Shown: positions 1 through 9,279, counted from the stretch's first letter. The stretch: 64,000 bases of DNA from Rudanella paleaurantiibacter (GCF_009184635.1 NZ_WELI01000002.1:248001-312000), one strand, 5' to 3'. Numbers and translations are program-made. The notes: generated by a model from the sequence alone, not told the origin.

Positions 1-1836
1 GCTCACGGTCAGGCGCACCGTAAAGCCCTGGCTACTGGTACTGGTAAACACCTTAGTGGGGCTGGCGAGCGTTGAGGTGGTACCATCGCCAAAGTCCCAG
101 GCGTAGGTAAGAGGGTCCCCATCGGGGTCGGAAGAGGCATCACCCCGAAAGGCGACCGTCAGCGGAGATGGGCCTGTCAGCGCGGATGCGGTAATGGCGG
201 CCACCGGTGGCTGATTGCCCCCGTAGCTGATTTTCAGAAGCTCACCCGTGTTGATATTGACGTAGTACAGCGCCCCATCGAGCGCGTTATATTCCAGATC
301 AACAATCCCGTTACCTCCGCCGTTGGGCAGAAACTCCCGCACCTGAGTCACGGCCCCGTTGGCGTCGAGCGTGGCCGCCCGAATCCAATTCGCTCCGTAA
401 TCGGCAAAGTAGTAGGTATTCCGCCAGTTTGCGGGGAACGCGGTGCCTGCATAATAAGCACCACCTGTTGAGCAGTTGCCCCGGAAAGGTGTGCCGGGTA
501 CGCCACTCGCTGTGCCTAAAGTAGAGGTCGTCGCTACCGATCCGTTGAACATTGGTGTACGGGCCACATCGGCCCCGTGTTGCCAGTCGAGGGCGGGCCG
601 GGCATGAATGTACCGACGCTGTAAGCCGGGCAGTGCCTGCCCACTACACGGGTTGTTCACCGCCTGAACGGGATTGGTAGGTTGCTTCAGTAAATCAGCA
701 AACGTCAGATACGGTTTATTACAGGTATTCGTAGGGTTGGGTTCGTCTCTATTCTCAAGAGTTTGGGCGGCTGTGGCGTAGCTACTATGCGTTTCGAGCC
801 CTTCGAAAATAGGCCAGCCCGCGTTTTCGCCCCCTTGCCGAATTACGTGCATATCTTCCCACACGTTCCAGCCAACATCGCCCACCAGCAAGGTGCCCGG
901 GTTGCCATCGGCCGGGTTAGTGCTGCCGGTATTGGGCCAAATCGTCATACGGTAGGGGTTCCGCAAGCCCAATGCCCACACGCGCGATTTAGCCGAGCGG
1001 GGGCTGGTTCCATCGTAGAACGGGTTGCTGGGCAAACCATCGCCCGTGTTGGGGTCCATTCGCAAAACTTTACCACAAAACGAGTTCACCATCTGCGACC
1101 GGAAAGCGCCCACATTTTCATTGGCCCGCATGATACCGTCGTTGATCGCCTGCTGGAAATACGTTTCTGGGGCACTGCCTTTGTCGGTACTGCTGTAACT
1201 GGCATTATCGCCCGTGGTGAGGAGTAAAGTGCCATCCCGCCCAAACAGCAGGGTTCCGCCCGCGTGCGACTCATGGGTCAGTGGCACGCCGGTCGATTTG
1301 GTTTCGCCCAGTAACACTTTGCGGCTGCTTACGCTGGCCGCGAGGGTACCGTTGTTAGTAAGCAATTGATAACTGCTCACCCGGCTGATGGTGGCCTGGT
1401 AGTACGTGTCTGTGGTAACACTGTAGTTGGTTGTCCCGAAATTCAGCAAGTGGTGCCGGTCCACTACATAAAACAGATAAATTTTGCCGTTGGTGCCGAA
1501 GTTAGGGTCGAGGCAAACGCTTAACAGGCCAAAATCACGCCAGTTACCCACCTCCTCACTGATGTCGAGCACCGGCGTAGTTTGCTTCACGTACTGACTG
1601 CCGTTCCAGTTCGACACCCAGATTTTACCGCTTTTCTCCCAGACAAACTGTCGTTGCCCGTCGGCGGTAAAAATGACGCCCATCGGGGCTGTATAACCCG
1701 TTTGCGTTTTTGATTGAAGGAAGCCGCTGGGGAGCTGAGCGAGAGCCATCGGGCTCGAAAACAGGCCACCCATCAGAAGGGCGACCACGCAGATGAATAG
1801 CCGGATGGTAGCCAACCGGCAGGAGCAGATAAACAT
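1..1836 (-). CDS. Secreted PQQ-type glucose/sorbosone dehydrogenase-like protein with PKD domain (partial, 3' end outside window)
   Basis: Continuous reading frame of 612 codons from ATG 1836 to the left edge with no stop. Residues 1-34 form a signal peptide ending ALAQ. The body has the look of the soluble glucose/sorbosone dehydrogenase beta-propeller: GFLQSKTQTGY...APMGVIFTADGQ, HESHAGGTLLFGRDGTLL, ALGLRNPYRMTIWPN and a terminal DGALYYVNINTGELLKISYG. From about residue 545 a PKD fold begins (DPDGDPLTYAWDFGDGT). The family oxidises sugars or other alcohols with bound PQQ, outside the cytoplasm; the substrate cannot be read from sequence. Similar Bacteroidota proteins often continue into further PKD units and a C-terminal sorting domain, which would lie outside the window. 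Confidence 0.85.
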   Translation of the reverse strand, partial: MFICSCRLATIRLFICVVALLMGGLFSSPMALAQLPSGFLQSKTQTGYTAPMGVIFTADGQRQFVWEKSGKIWVSNWNGSQYVKQTTPVLDISEEVGNWRDFGLLSVCLDPNFGTNGKIYLFYVVDRHHLLNFGTTNYSVTTDTYYQATISRVSSYQLLTNNGTLAASVSSRKVLLGETKSTGVPLTHESHAGGTLLFGRDGTLLLTTGDNASYSSTDKGSAPETYFQQAINDGIMRANENVGAFRSQMVNSFCGKVLRMDPNTGDGLPSNPFYDGTSPRSAKSRVWALGLRNPYRMTIWPNTGSTNPADGNPGTLLVGDVGWNVWEDMHVIRQGGENAGWPIFEGLETHSSYATAAQTLENRDEPNPTNTCNKPYLTFADLLKQPTNPVQAVNNPCSGQALPGLQRRYIHARPALDWQHGADVARTPMFNGSVATTSTLGTASGVPGTPFRGNCSTGGAYYAGTAFPANWRNTYYFADYGANWIRAATLDANGAVTQVREFLPNGGGNGIVDLEYNALDGALYYVNINTGELLKISYGGNQPPVAAITASALTGPSPLTVAFRGDASSDPDGDPLTYAWDFGDGTTSTLASPTKVFTSTSSQGFTVRLTVS

Positions 1837-2284
1837 TGGGGTGATATCGTATGGGTTACGTTAAAAAGGAGTTACCCAAAACCGAGGCTGGAGGCAAGAG
1901 CAAACATCTTTTGTATTAAGTATGACTACAAGACGATAGGTAAGTAACACTCTTTCAGCGCAATAGAGTATTCAGGTATTATATGCTTAACCTGTATCAG
2001 CGGCTCTGACCTGTAGGTCTGGGAGATGTTGGCAGTATGGTCTCTATCCAGACTTTGTCTGGTGGGGCCGTCAACCAACAGACCATTTGATGTGTACTGA
2101 CCGAATGGGTTGAGCAATCCAGAAATTGGAGAAGAACGGTTTGGCAGAGCCAAAACCGCCAAAACTTACTTTTACATAAGCGCTTGCAGATTGAAACCCT
2201 CACAGGTATCGGAGCGGAGTCGCTTTGCCCGCAACCCGGATCGCCTACCTTTGAAACTCGGCCCCAAAAGTCGTACCTTTGGGT
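1837..2284. other. Intergenic region between divergent genes
   Basis: About 450 bases with no convincing gene. Short reading frames on both strands here (78-132 codons) overlap one another, resemble no family and lack promoter-like sequence. The right end holds the dnaX promoter. Confidence 0.6.
2246..2281 (+). promoter_or_regulatory. Tandem TAnnTTTG boxes upstream of dnaX
   Basis: TACCTTTG occurs twice, at 2246-2253 and 2274-2281. The TTTG of the first lies 20 nt before the second, the spacing expected between the -33 and -7 elements of a Bacteroidota housekeeping promoter. The second box ends 3 nt before the dnaX ATG, so transcription from it would begin at or next to the start codon. Confidence 0.6.
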
Positions 2285-4228
2285 ATGGAAAATTTTGTGG
2301 TCTCGGCCCGGAAATATCGCCCCGCAACGTTCGACACCGTCGTTGGTCAGGAGCATATAACCACCACCCTGCGTAACGCCATTCGTACCAATCATTTAGC
2401 TTCGGCGTTTCTGTTTTGTGGGCCGCGCGGTGTGGGCAAAACCACCTGCGCCCGCATTTTAGCCAAGACAATCAATTGCCAGAACCTCACGGCCGAAACC
2501 GAAGCCTGCGACACCTGTGAGTCGTGCGTGAGTTTCCGGCAGAATACCTCGTTCAACGTTCACGAGCTGGATGCGGCTTCAAACAACTCTGTCGATGATA
2601 TTCGGATGCTCATCGACCAGGTCAGGATTCCGCCCCAGGCCGGTGCCAAATACAAAGTGTACATCATCGACGAAGTGCACATGCTTTCGTCGGCGGCCTT
2701 CAACGCGTTTCTGAAAACCCTCGAAGAGCCACCCAGCTACGCTATTTTTATTCTGGCCACCACCGAGAAGCATAAGATTCTGCCCACGATCCTGTCGCGG
2801 TGCCAGATTTTCGACTTCAACCGGATTCAGCCGGGTCATATTGCCGCCCATTTGGCCAATATTGCCACCCAGGAGGGCATCACCACCGAGGCCGACGCCC
2901 TCGACCTTATCGCACAGAAAGCCGACGGTGGCCTGCGCGATGCCCTGTCGATGTTCGACCTGAACGTGACGTTCTCCACCGACCGAACGCTGCGGTACAA
3001 GGAAGTTCTCGACAACCTGCACATTCTCGATTACGATTATTACTTCCGGCTCACCGACCTGCTGCTGAGTGCCAACCTGCCCCAAAGCCTGTTGACGCTC
3101 GACGAGATTCTGCGCAAGGGGTTCGATGGACACCAGTTTATTCTGGGCCTGACGCGCCACTTCCGCGACCTGCTCGTAAGCCGCGATGCCGCTACCGTGC
3201 AGCTTTTGCAGGTGACCGAAAATGTTCGGACTAAATACCTCGATCAGGCCGCGCGGGCGCCGTTGTCCTTTCTGTTGTCGGCCCTGAGCATTGGCGGGCA
3301 GTGCGACCTCAATTTCAAGCAAGCGAAAGATCAGCGCCTGCATCTGGAGTTGTGCCTGATGAAACTAGCCGCGCTCAGGCATACCCTTAACTGGGAAGCC
3401 ATGCCCGACCTGGCCCCGCCGACCCCGGCTTCGCACCCGACCATCAACGCCAATACAGCCCCGGCCGGTGTAGAAGTATCCACGCCAAGCGTTCCCGTAC
3501 CGGACGTTCCCACGCCGGGAGCCGAAAAAAAAAACGGCAGTCCGTTAGCCCATAATCCGGCACCGGCGAGTACGCCCGTCCTGACGCACCCGATTACAAG
3601 CGAGCCGGTCAATGGTTACCATACGAACGGCAACGGTGCGAGCTATCCAACTCCGAACGGAAATGGTACCCATGGGCAGTCGGCTACAGCAAACCACCCG
3701 GCCGAAACCGCTCCGCTGACGCACGCCAACGGTAAGCCGGTGATGTCGGTGCCCAAAATCCCGGCGGGTAGCAAGCTTCGCAGCACCATCAGCCTGCAAC
3801 CCAAAGCGGCCACCAACACGGACAATGATGCCGATGTAGCCGTTGTCGACAACCGGCCTGACCTGCCTTTTACCGAGGCCGAGCTACAAGCTGCCTGGAA
3901 CCGGTTTAAGGTCTTACGCAACGCCCAAACCGGCATGGTGAGCGAACAGCTCATACTCGGTCGTGACTTTAAGCTCGACGGAACCACTATTCATCTGGCG
4001 CTGGACAACAACCTGATGGCCGGCCTTATGGTCGACCTGAAGCCCGATTTGCTGGGCTACCTGCGCGAGCAACTTCAGAACCGGCAGATTCAGCTGGAGT
4101 ACCGGGTCGAGGCTGTCGAAACCAAGAAGCTTATCTATTCGCCACAGGACAAATTCAACTTCATGGCCGAGAAAAACCCAGCCCTCCACGAGTTACGCAA
4201 GGCGCTGGGTTTGGAAGTTGATTATTGA
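2285..4228 (+). CDS. dnaX: DNA polymerase III subunits gamma and tau
   Basis: Clamp-loader ATPase of the replisome, 647 aa. Residues 1-180 hold the AAA+ signatures: Walker A GPRGVGKTT (46-54), zinc-binding Cys 65, 75, 78 and 81, Walker B DEVH (129-132), and the SRC motif (171-173). A low-complexity linker rich in Pro, Asn, Gly and Thr follows (about 385-520), then a C-terminal tau-like region. ATG 2285 is preferred over TTG 2279 because MENFVVSARKYRP is the normal N-terminus of the family. At 3525-3534, codons 414-417, an unbroken run of ten A bases lies at the core/linker border; a shift to either other frame stops within about eight codons (TAA 3553, TAG 3546). See the finding on gamma/tau slippage. 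Confidence 0.97.
   Translation: MENFVVSARKYRPATFDTVVGQEHITTTLRNAIRTNHLASAFLFCGPRGVGKTTCARILAKTINCQNLTAETEACDTCESCVSFRQNTSFNVHELDAASNNSVDDIRMLIDQVRIPPQAGAKYKVYIIDEVHMLSSAAFNAFLKTLEEPPSYAIFILATTEKHKILPTILSRCQIFDFNRIQPGHIAAHLANIATQEGITTEADALDLIAQKADGGLRDALSMFDLNVTFSTDRTLRYKEVLDNLHILDYDYYFRLTDLLLSANLPQSLLTLDEILRKGFDGHQFILGLTRHFRDLLVSRDAATVQLLQVTENVRTKYLDQAARAPLSFLLSALSIGGQCDLNFKQAKDQRLHLELCLMKLAALRHTLNWEAMPDLAPPTPASHPTINANTAPAGVEVSTPSVPVPDVPTPGAEKKNGSPLAHNPAPASTPVLTHPITSEPVNGYHTNGNGASYPTPNGNGTHGQSATANHPAETAPLTHANGKPVMSVPKIPAGSKLRSTISLQPKAATNTDNDADVAVVDNRPDLPFTEAELQAAWNRFKVLRNAQTGMVSEQLILGRDFKLDGTTIHLALDNNLMAGLMVDLKPDLLGYLREQLQNRQIQLEYRVEAVETKKLIYSPQDKFNFMAEKNPALHELRKALGLEVDY
3521..3538 (+). promoter_or_regulatory. 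A10 slippery tract in dnaX flanked by GCCG/CGGC
   Basis: Ten consecutive A bases (3525-3534) flanked by the inverted pair GCCG (3521-3524) and CGGC (3535-3538). In frame it reads Ala-Glu-Lys-Lys-Asn-Gly. One base gained, or a -1 ribosomal slip, gives seven extra codons (Lys Arg Gln Ser Val Ser Pro) and TAA at 3553-3555. One base lost, or a +1 slip, reaches TAG at 3546-3548. A purine-rich GGGAG (3517-3521) lies just upstream. Confidence 0.6.
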
Positions 4229-4282
4229 GAGCGTTGGTGGTGCTGTTGGCTCGATGGTCAGACAGTGCCCCAAACGAGCCAT

Positions 4283-5422
4283 TTACTTGAACGCTTTGGC
4301 CTCGCGCTGAAGCGATTTGTATTCGCTAATTCCAAGCGCTTTGCTGTAGTACGTCTTTGCCAGCGACGAATTGTTGGCGCGGGCGGCTATGCGCGCCAGC
4401 CCCGCATAGGCCATGGCATGGTACTCTTTGGTGTACGGCATCACAAACGTATGCCGGAGCGCGGCCTGATAATGTGTACCCGCATCCCGGTCGTTTCTGG
4501 CCTCTTTTTCGGCCAGTAATCCCTCAAACAACTGGATAGGCACGTTCAGAAAAGCGCGGGGCATGGCCTTGAGCCGGGGCATCAGCCGGGCCGCTTCGTC
4601 ATACTGCCCGTTGAGCAGCAGACTTTCGGTGTAGCGCATCAGAAACACCGGATTGTCTGGAAAACGCTCCGTGAGTGGTTTCAGCCAGGCACTCGCGCGG
4701 GTCGGCGCACTTTCGTGTTGCAGGTAGATATTGGCCAGATAATAGGCCGTCTCGTGCCGGGTAAACGTAGCCCGCCGGGTGGCAGCTTCCATCTGACGCA
4801 GCCCCAGTGGCATATTTCCACTCTTGAAAAACCACATCATCGGCTTCACAATCGGGTTCTCCATCGGATAACGCTCCACATAATAATTATACAGACCGGT
4901 GGTGAAGTAAAACTCCGGGTTCTTCTCGGTCAGCTCGAAACCCTGCTTCATGTAACTGTAAGCCCGGCGTGCTTCATTAACCGCCTTCATCAACTCATCG
5001 TCGTTATGATACTTCAGGGCCAGATACGAGTGGGCCGTCAGCGCAAAAAACACGCCTTCGGGGTCATCGGCATCTTTGTCCAGCCGTTTTTTAGCCAAGG
5101 TCAATGCCTGCTCACATGCCTGACCATATTGGGCCGTAGCCACTTTGTTGTCTTTCAACGGAATGTGTTGCCAGTAGAGCTGCATAGCCCGCAACATGGG
5201 GCCCGCCGGATGCTGCGGATACCGGCTCCGCAACTGCCGGATATACACGTCGGCTTCGGCAAAATCGCTGTTGTAGATATTGTCGAGGGCTTTCAGGATC
5301 GTCTGATGCAGCACAGTATCGGTCAGTACCTGAGCCTGTACCGGGCGGGCGGGCAGGCTCGATACCACACCCGCCAAAAAGGCAAATAAGAAGAGATACG
5401 TACGGTATTTGGTTCGTGTCAT
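4283..5422 (-). CDS. Secreted tetratricopeptide-like helical repeat protein
   Basis: Predicted export protein of 379 aa. Residues 1-30 form a signal peptide (hydrophobic YLFLFAFLAGVVSSL, then ARPVQAQ). The rest is helical with paired A/G/Y positions typical of TPR-like repeats, for example DNIYNSDFAEADVYIRQL, LLNGQYDEAARLMPRL and AYAGLARIAARANNSSLAKTY. No catalytic motif is visible; the fold normally mediates protein contacts. The frame continues open to 5575, but ATG 5422 gives a clean signal peptide and leaves room for the divergent M16 peptidase promoter. Function unknown. Confidence 0.8.
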   Translation of the reverse strand: MTRTKYRTYLFLFAFLAGVVSSLPARPVQAQVLTDTVLHQTILKALDNIYNSDFAEADVYIRQLRSRYPQHPAGPMLRAMQLYWQHIPLKDNKVATAQYGQACEQALTLAKKRLDKDADDPEGVFFALTAHSYLALKYHNDDELMKAVNEARRAYSYMKQGFELTEKNPEFYFTTGLYNYYVERYPMENPIVKPMMWFFKSGNMPLGLRQMEAATRRATFTRHETAYYLANIYLQHESAPTRASAWLKPLTERFPDNPVFLMRYTESLLLNGQYDEAARLMPRLKAMPRAFLNVPIQLFEGLLAEKEARNDRDAGTHYQAALRHTFVMPYTKEYHAMAYAGLARIAARANNSSLAKTYYSKALGISEYKSLQREAKAFK

Positions 5423-5484
5423 GGATGGCATTCCCGCTAAGGGGTTCAAAAGAGGGTGGGTTAGGTTTGAACGGAGGTGTGCCG

Positions 5485-5492
5485 TATTTTTG
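5485..5492 (+). promoter_or_regulatory. TAnnTTTG promoter box for the M16 peptidase gene
   Basis: TATTTTTG, 29 nt before ATG 5522. A TTTG at 5466-5469 could be the -33 element but the spacing is short (15 nt). Confidence 0.45.
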
Positions 5493-5521
5493 TGTAAACC
5501 GGCCTTCTGCCGATTCTCCGC

Positions 5522-6769
5522 ATGATTCATTACGAACAGTTCACGCTGGACAACGGCCTTCGGGTGTATGTTCACGAAGACGCCAGCACCCCCATTGCCG
5601 CCGTCAATATACTCTATAATGTTGGCTCACGCGACGAAGACCCACAACGCACGGGCTTCGCCCACCTGTTTGAACACCTGATGTTTGGGGGCTCCAAACA
5701 TATTCCGAGCTACGACGAACCGCTGCAACGCGTTGGGGGCGAAAACAACGCCTTCACCAGCCCCGATATTACGAACTATTACATCACTCTGCCCGCGGCC
5801 AACATCGAAACGGCATTCTGGCTCGAATCGGACCGGATGCTCAGCCTGTCGTTTGACCCGCAGGTGTTGGAAGTGCAACAAAAGGTGGTGATTGAAGAGT
5901 TCAACCAACGCTACCTCAACCAACCCTACGGCGATGCCTGGCTGAAGCTCCGCCCGCTGGCTTACCAGCAACACCCCTACCGCTGGGCTACCATCGGTAA
6001 AGACATCAGCCACATTGCCGAAGCTACCCTCGACGATGTAAAAAGCTTCTTTTTTCGCTACTACCTACCCAACAACGCCATTCTGGTGGTGGCTGGCAAC
6101 GTGACCGTAGAGCAGGTAAAGCAACTCTGTGCGAAGTGGTTTGCCCCGATTCCGGCCGGTAAGCCGTACCTCCGCAGCCTGCCCAAAGAGCCCGTCCAAA
6201 CCGAAGCCCGACGTCTGGAGACCTCAGCCGCCGTGCCGCTCAACGCGCTCTACAAAGCCTATCACATGCCCGGCCGCTACGAACCCGGTTTTCAGGCCGC
6301 CGATTTGCTGAGCGATATGCTCGGCCGGAGCAAATCATCGCGGTTGTACCAGACCCTCGTCCGCGATACTCCGCTGTTCAACAACCTGTCGGCCTATATT
6401 ACGGCCTCGCTCGACCCTGGCTTGCTGGTGATTCAGGGCACCCTCAACGAAGGTGTCACGCTCGAAGAAGCCAATGCAGCCGTGGAGGCCGTGGTGAACG
6501 AACTGATCGACCAACCCGTACCCGACGATGAACTGGCAAAAGTGAAAAATCAGGCTGAGTCGACGCTGGCGTTCTCGGAGGTTGAGCTACTCAACCGGGC
6601 CATGAACCTCGCTTTTGCCGCCAACGCGGGCGATGCCGAACTGGTCAATACAGAAGCCGAAAAGATTCAGGCCGTCACGCCCGATACGATTCAGGCGATG
6701 GCCCGGCAGGTGCTCCGCCCCGAAAACTGCTCAACCCTGTTTTACCGGGCGGAAACCACCACCGCTTAA
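5522..6769 (+). CDS. M16 family zinc metallopeptidase, single-unit form
   Basis: 415 aa, the usual length of half-size M16B peptidases (about 420). The inverted zinc motif HLFEH is at residues 48-52, and the third ligand Glu is expected in VVIEEFNQR (about 125-126), at the normal distance. The second half (RYEPGFQAADLLSDMLGRSKSSRLYQ) is the typical inactive lobe. Such peptidases work as dimers on peptides or unfolded segments; processing of exported proteins is one role. No signal peptide is visible, so it is probably cytoplasmic or the export route is not obvious. ATG 5522 follows a promoter box. Confidence 0.92.
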   Translation: MIHYEQFTLDNGLRVYVHEDASTPIAAVNILYNVGSRDEDPQRTGFAHLFEHLMFGGSKHIPSYDEPLQRVGGENNAFTSPDITNYYITLPAANIETAFWLESDRMLSLSFDPQVLEVQQKVVIEEFNQRYLNQPYGDAWLKLRPLAYQQHPYRWATIGKDISHIAEATLDDVKSFFFRYYLPNNAILVVAGNVTVEQVKQLCAKWFAPIPAGKPYLRSLPKEPVQTEARRLETSAAVPLNALYKAYHMPGRYEPGFQAADLLSDMLGRSKSSRLYQTLVRDTPLFNNLSAYITASLDPGLLVIQGTLNEGVTLEEANAAVEAVVNELIDQPVPDDELAKVKNQAESTLAFSEVELLNRAMNLAFAANAGDAELVNTEAEKIQAVTPDTIQAMARQVLRPENCSTLFYRAETTTA

Positions 6770-6807
6770 GCTCGAAACGAGATTCTAACGACTGACCCCT
6801 ATTCACT

Positions 6808-7287
6808 GTGAAAATACGTGTAGGACAAGGCTACGATGTCCATAAACTGGTAGAAGGACACCCGTTCTGGCTGGGTGGCATTCAGATTCCGCATACCCAC
6901 GGTGCGTTTGGGCACTCCGACGCCGATGTCGTGTGCCATGTACTTTGCGACGCTCTGCTGGGAGCCGCTAACATGCGCAACATTGGCTACCATTTTTCGG
7001 ATAAAGACCCGCGCTGGAAAGGCGTCGACAGCAAGGTATTGCTGGCCGAAGTGCTACGCATGGTGCGCGCGGCCGGGTACGAAGTCTCGAACGTAGATGT
7101 GACCGTTGTGTTGCAGGAGCCTAAGCTGAACCCCCACATTCCGGCCATGAAAACCTGTCTCGCCGGGGTAATGAATATCCCCGAAGACGACATTTCGATA
7201 AAAGCCACTACCTCCGAACACCTCGGCTTTGTAGGACGTAAAGAGGGTATCGCGGCCCATTGCGTGGCTTTGATTTATAAACCCTGA
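6808..7287 (+). CDS. ispF: 2-C-methyl-D-erythritol 2,4-cyclodiphosphate synthase
   Basis: Fifth step of the non-mevalonate (MEP) isoprenoid pathway: cyclises CDP-methylerythritol 2-phosphate with release of CMP. 159 aa, full length for the family. Metal-site motif GYDVHKL (Asp 10, His 12) and His in DVVCHVLCDALLGA are present, as are FSDKDPRWKG and the C-terminal TTSEHLGFVGRKEGIAA signature. The start is GTG 6808; no ATG lies upstream in frame and VKIRVGQGYDVH matches the normal N-terminus. The gene stands alone here, with no ispD next to it. Confidence 0.97.
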   Translation: MKIRVGQGYDVHKLVEGHPFWLGGIQIPHTHGAFGHSDADVVCHVLCDALLGAANMRNIGYHFSDKDPRWKGVDSKVLLAEVLRMVRAAGYEVSNVDVTVVLQEPKLNPHIPAMKTCLAGVMNIPEDDISIKATTSEHLGFVGRKEGIAAHCVALIYKP

Positions 7288-7361
7288 ACCACGTATCTTG
7301 CAGTCTGTTACTGTTTCGACAACCCACCCAAACGGGTAACCGTTGGGCTTTCCGCGTTTCT

Positions 7362-8483
7362 ATGAAAATCTCCCGTTCTGTTCTGTTGCTGCTGCTGTCG
7401 GGCACATGTATGGCCCAAAGCCCCAAAACTGCCGATATGCCCCTCGGCTTTGAAGAATACGACCCCGTATCGACCCTGAAAGTGCCGGAGCATAAGCTCA
7501 CGCGGTCCAAGTTTCCGTTTATTGATGTGCACAACCATCAGTTTCAGATGGATAAGGCCGACTTACGCCCTCTGGTGGCCCAAATGGACAGCCTGAACAT
7601 GCAGGTGATGATTAACCTGAGCGGACGCGGCTGGGGCAACGTTGACGAGAGCACCCGGTTTTTCAAAGCTGCGGCCGATAATATTCAGAAAACAGACCCC
7701 AAACGGCTCATTCTGTTTTCAAACATCAATTTTGAGGGCATCGGCGAACCCGGCTGGACCGACCGGGCCGTGAAACTGCTGGCTGAAGACGTGAAAAACG
7801 GGGCCAAGGGGCTAAAAATTTACAAAAGCCTCGGTTTCAGCGTTAAAGACAATACCGGCAAGCGGGTGCAGGTCGATGATTCGCGGCTCGATCCCATCTG
7901 GGCCAAATGCGGTGAACTCGGTATTCCGGTTCTGATTCACACCGCCGACCCGAAGTCGTTCTGGGACCCGATGGACCGCTACAATGAGCGTTGGCTCGAA
8001 CTGAAACTGCACGCGGGCCGCAAGCGCGACGCCAACAATCCCGTGCCTTGGGCCGACCTGCTCAAAGAACAGCACAACGTGTTTCGGAAGCACCCCAAAA
8101 CCACGTTTATCAACGCGCACATGGGCTGGTATCCCAACGACCTGAACAAGCTCGACAGCCTGATGCAGGTATTCCCGAATACGCTGGTCGAAATTGGGGC
8201 TGTTATCGCCGAACTGGGTCGGCAACCAAGAGCCTCGCGCCGATTTTTCGAGAAATACCAGGACCGGATTCTTTTCGGAAAAGATTCGTGGGTACCGAGC
8301 GAATACAGCACCTATTTCCGCGTTCTGGAAACAGAAGACGAGTACTTCCCGTACCACAAAAAGTACCACGCATTCTGGCGCATGTATGGGATAGGTCTGC
8401 CCGACGACATTCTGAAAAAAGTGTATTACAAAAACGCGCTGCGCATCATTCCCGGTATCGACAAGAGTCAGTTTCCGAACTAG
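7362..8483 (+). CDS. Secreted amidohydrolase-2 family metal-dependent hydrolase
   Basis: 373 aa with an N-terminal signal peptide (about 1-19, LLLLLSGTCMAQ). The mature part opens with FPFIDVHNHQFQ, the first metal-binding strand of the TIM-barrel amidohydrolase fold, followed by IPVLIHTADP, INAHMGWYP and a late LFGKDSWVP, which carry the expected His and Asp ligands. The family hydrolyses or decarboxylates small ring or amide substrates; the substrate is not evident. The gene lies 24 nt before the rhodanese-thioredoxin gene on the same strand and is probably co-transcribed with it. Confidence 0.85.
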   Translation: MKISRSVLLLLLSGTCMAQSPKTADMPLGFEEYDPVSTLKVPEHKLTRSKFPFIDVHNHQFQMDKADLRPLVAQMDSLNMQVMINLSGRGWGNVDESTRFFKAAADNIQKTDPKRLILFSNINFEGIGEPGWTDRAVKLLAEDVKNGAKGLKIYKSLGFSVKDNTGKRVQVDDSRLDPIWAKCGELGIPVLIHTADPKSFWDPMDRYNERWLELKLHAGRKRDANNPVPWADLLKEQHNVFRKHPKTTFINAHMGWYPNDLNKLDSLMQVFPNTLVEIGAVIAELGRQPRASRRFFEKYQDRILFGKDSWVPSEYSTYFRVLETEDEYFPYHKKYHAFWRMYGIGLPDDILKKVYYKNALRIIPGIDKSQFPN

Positions 8484-8507
8484 GGATTTGCCAACGCTCA
8501 AAACGAA

Positions 8508-9212
8508 ATGAAACAGACAATCGCTCTTATTCTGCTTCTGGTAGCTACCCTGACTACGCAGGCGCAAACGCTGGCCCCCGACGCCTTTGAGCAGCAGCTA
8601 AAGCAAACACCGGCGGGTCAGCTGGTCGATGTACGTACCCCCGGCGAGTTTGGCGGAGGGCACCTGGTAGGAGCCAAAAACCTCGACTACCGCAATCCGG
8701 CCTTCGCCCAAACGCTCGCCCAGTTAGACAAAGCAAAACCGGTATTTGTGTACTGCCTGTCGGGCGGGCGCTCGTCCGATGCCGCCAAACTCATGCGCGA
8801 GCAGGGCTTTAAGAACGTCTACGAGCTGGAAGGCGGTTACCTGAAATGGACCACCAAGATGAAGCCCGTAGAAGGCGTTGTAGCTGACAGTAAAGCCAAT
8901 AGCATCAGCCAAGAACAACTGACCGCTATTTTGAAAAGCAACGACCTCGTTTTGCTCGACTTCTACGCCCCCTGGTGTGCCCCCTGCGTGAAAATGATGC
9001 CCACCATCGATCAGCTGGAGAAAACCTACGGAGCCCGCCTTCAGGTGGTTAAAGTCAATGCGGATGCCAACAAACATCTGCTACAGGCGTATCAGATCGA
9101 CGAAATTCCGACCCTGCTCCTCATGAAAAAGAGCCAGCCCAAACAGCGGATGATTGGTTTACAAACGGCCGCCGTTCTGAACGAACTAATCGAGCAAAAC
9201 TTGTCGAAATAA
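8508..9212 (+). CDS. Exported rhodanese-thioredoxin fusion protein
   Basis: 234 aa. Signal peptide 1-20 (IALILLLVATLTTQAQ). A rhodanese domain spans about 25-120 with active-site loop CLSGGRS (Cys 83). A thioredoxin domain spans about 130-232 with WCAPC (Cys 157 and Cys 160) and the cis-Pro motif IPT (Pro 201). All catalytic residues of both domains are present. By domain knowledge, rhodanese carries sulfane sulfur as a cysteine persulfide and thioredoxin can reduce it; joining both in one exported chain suggests envelope sulfur or disulfide handling. No partner gene for a specific pathway is adjacent. Confidence 0.9.
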   Translation: MKQTIALILLLVATLTTQAQTLAPDAFEQQLKQTPAGQLVDVRTPGEFGGGHLVGAKNLDYRNPAFAQTLAQLDKAKPVFVYCLSGGRSSDAAKLMREQGFKNVYELEGGYLKWTTKMKPVEGVVADSKANSISQEQLTAILKSNDLVLLDFYAPWCAPCVKMMPTIDQLEKTYGARLQVVKVNADANKHLLQAYQIDEIPTLLLMKKSQPKQRMIGLQTAAVLNELIEQNLSK

Positions 9213-9279
9213 GAGTCATGTCAGTAGACCCAGCGATGACCGCCGGGCGGCCCCGATCTCGTTTTCATCGCTGAAACCG

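Noticed and set aside
1926-2471. Overlapping short frames upstream of and into dnaX
   Set aside because: Several mutually overlapping frames on both strands with no family resemblance; part of them is antisense to dnaX.
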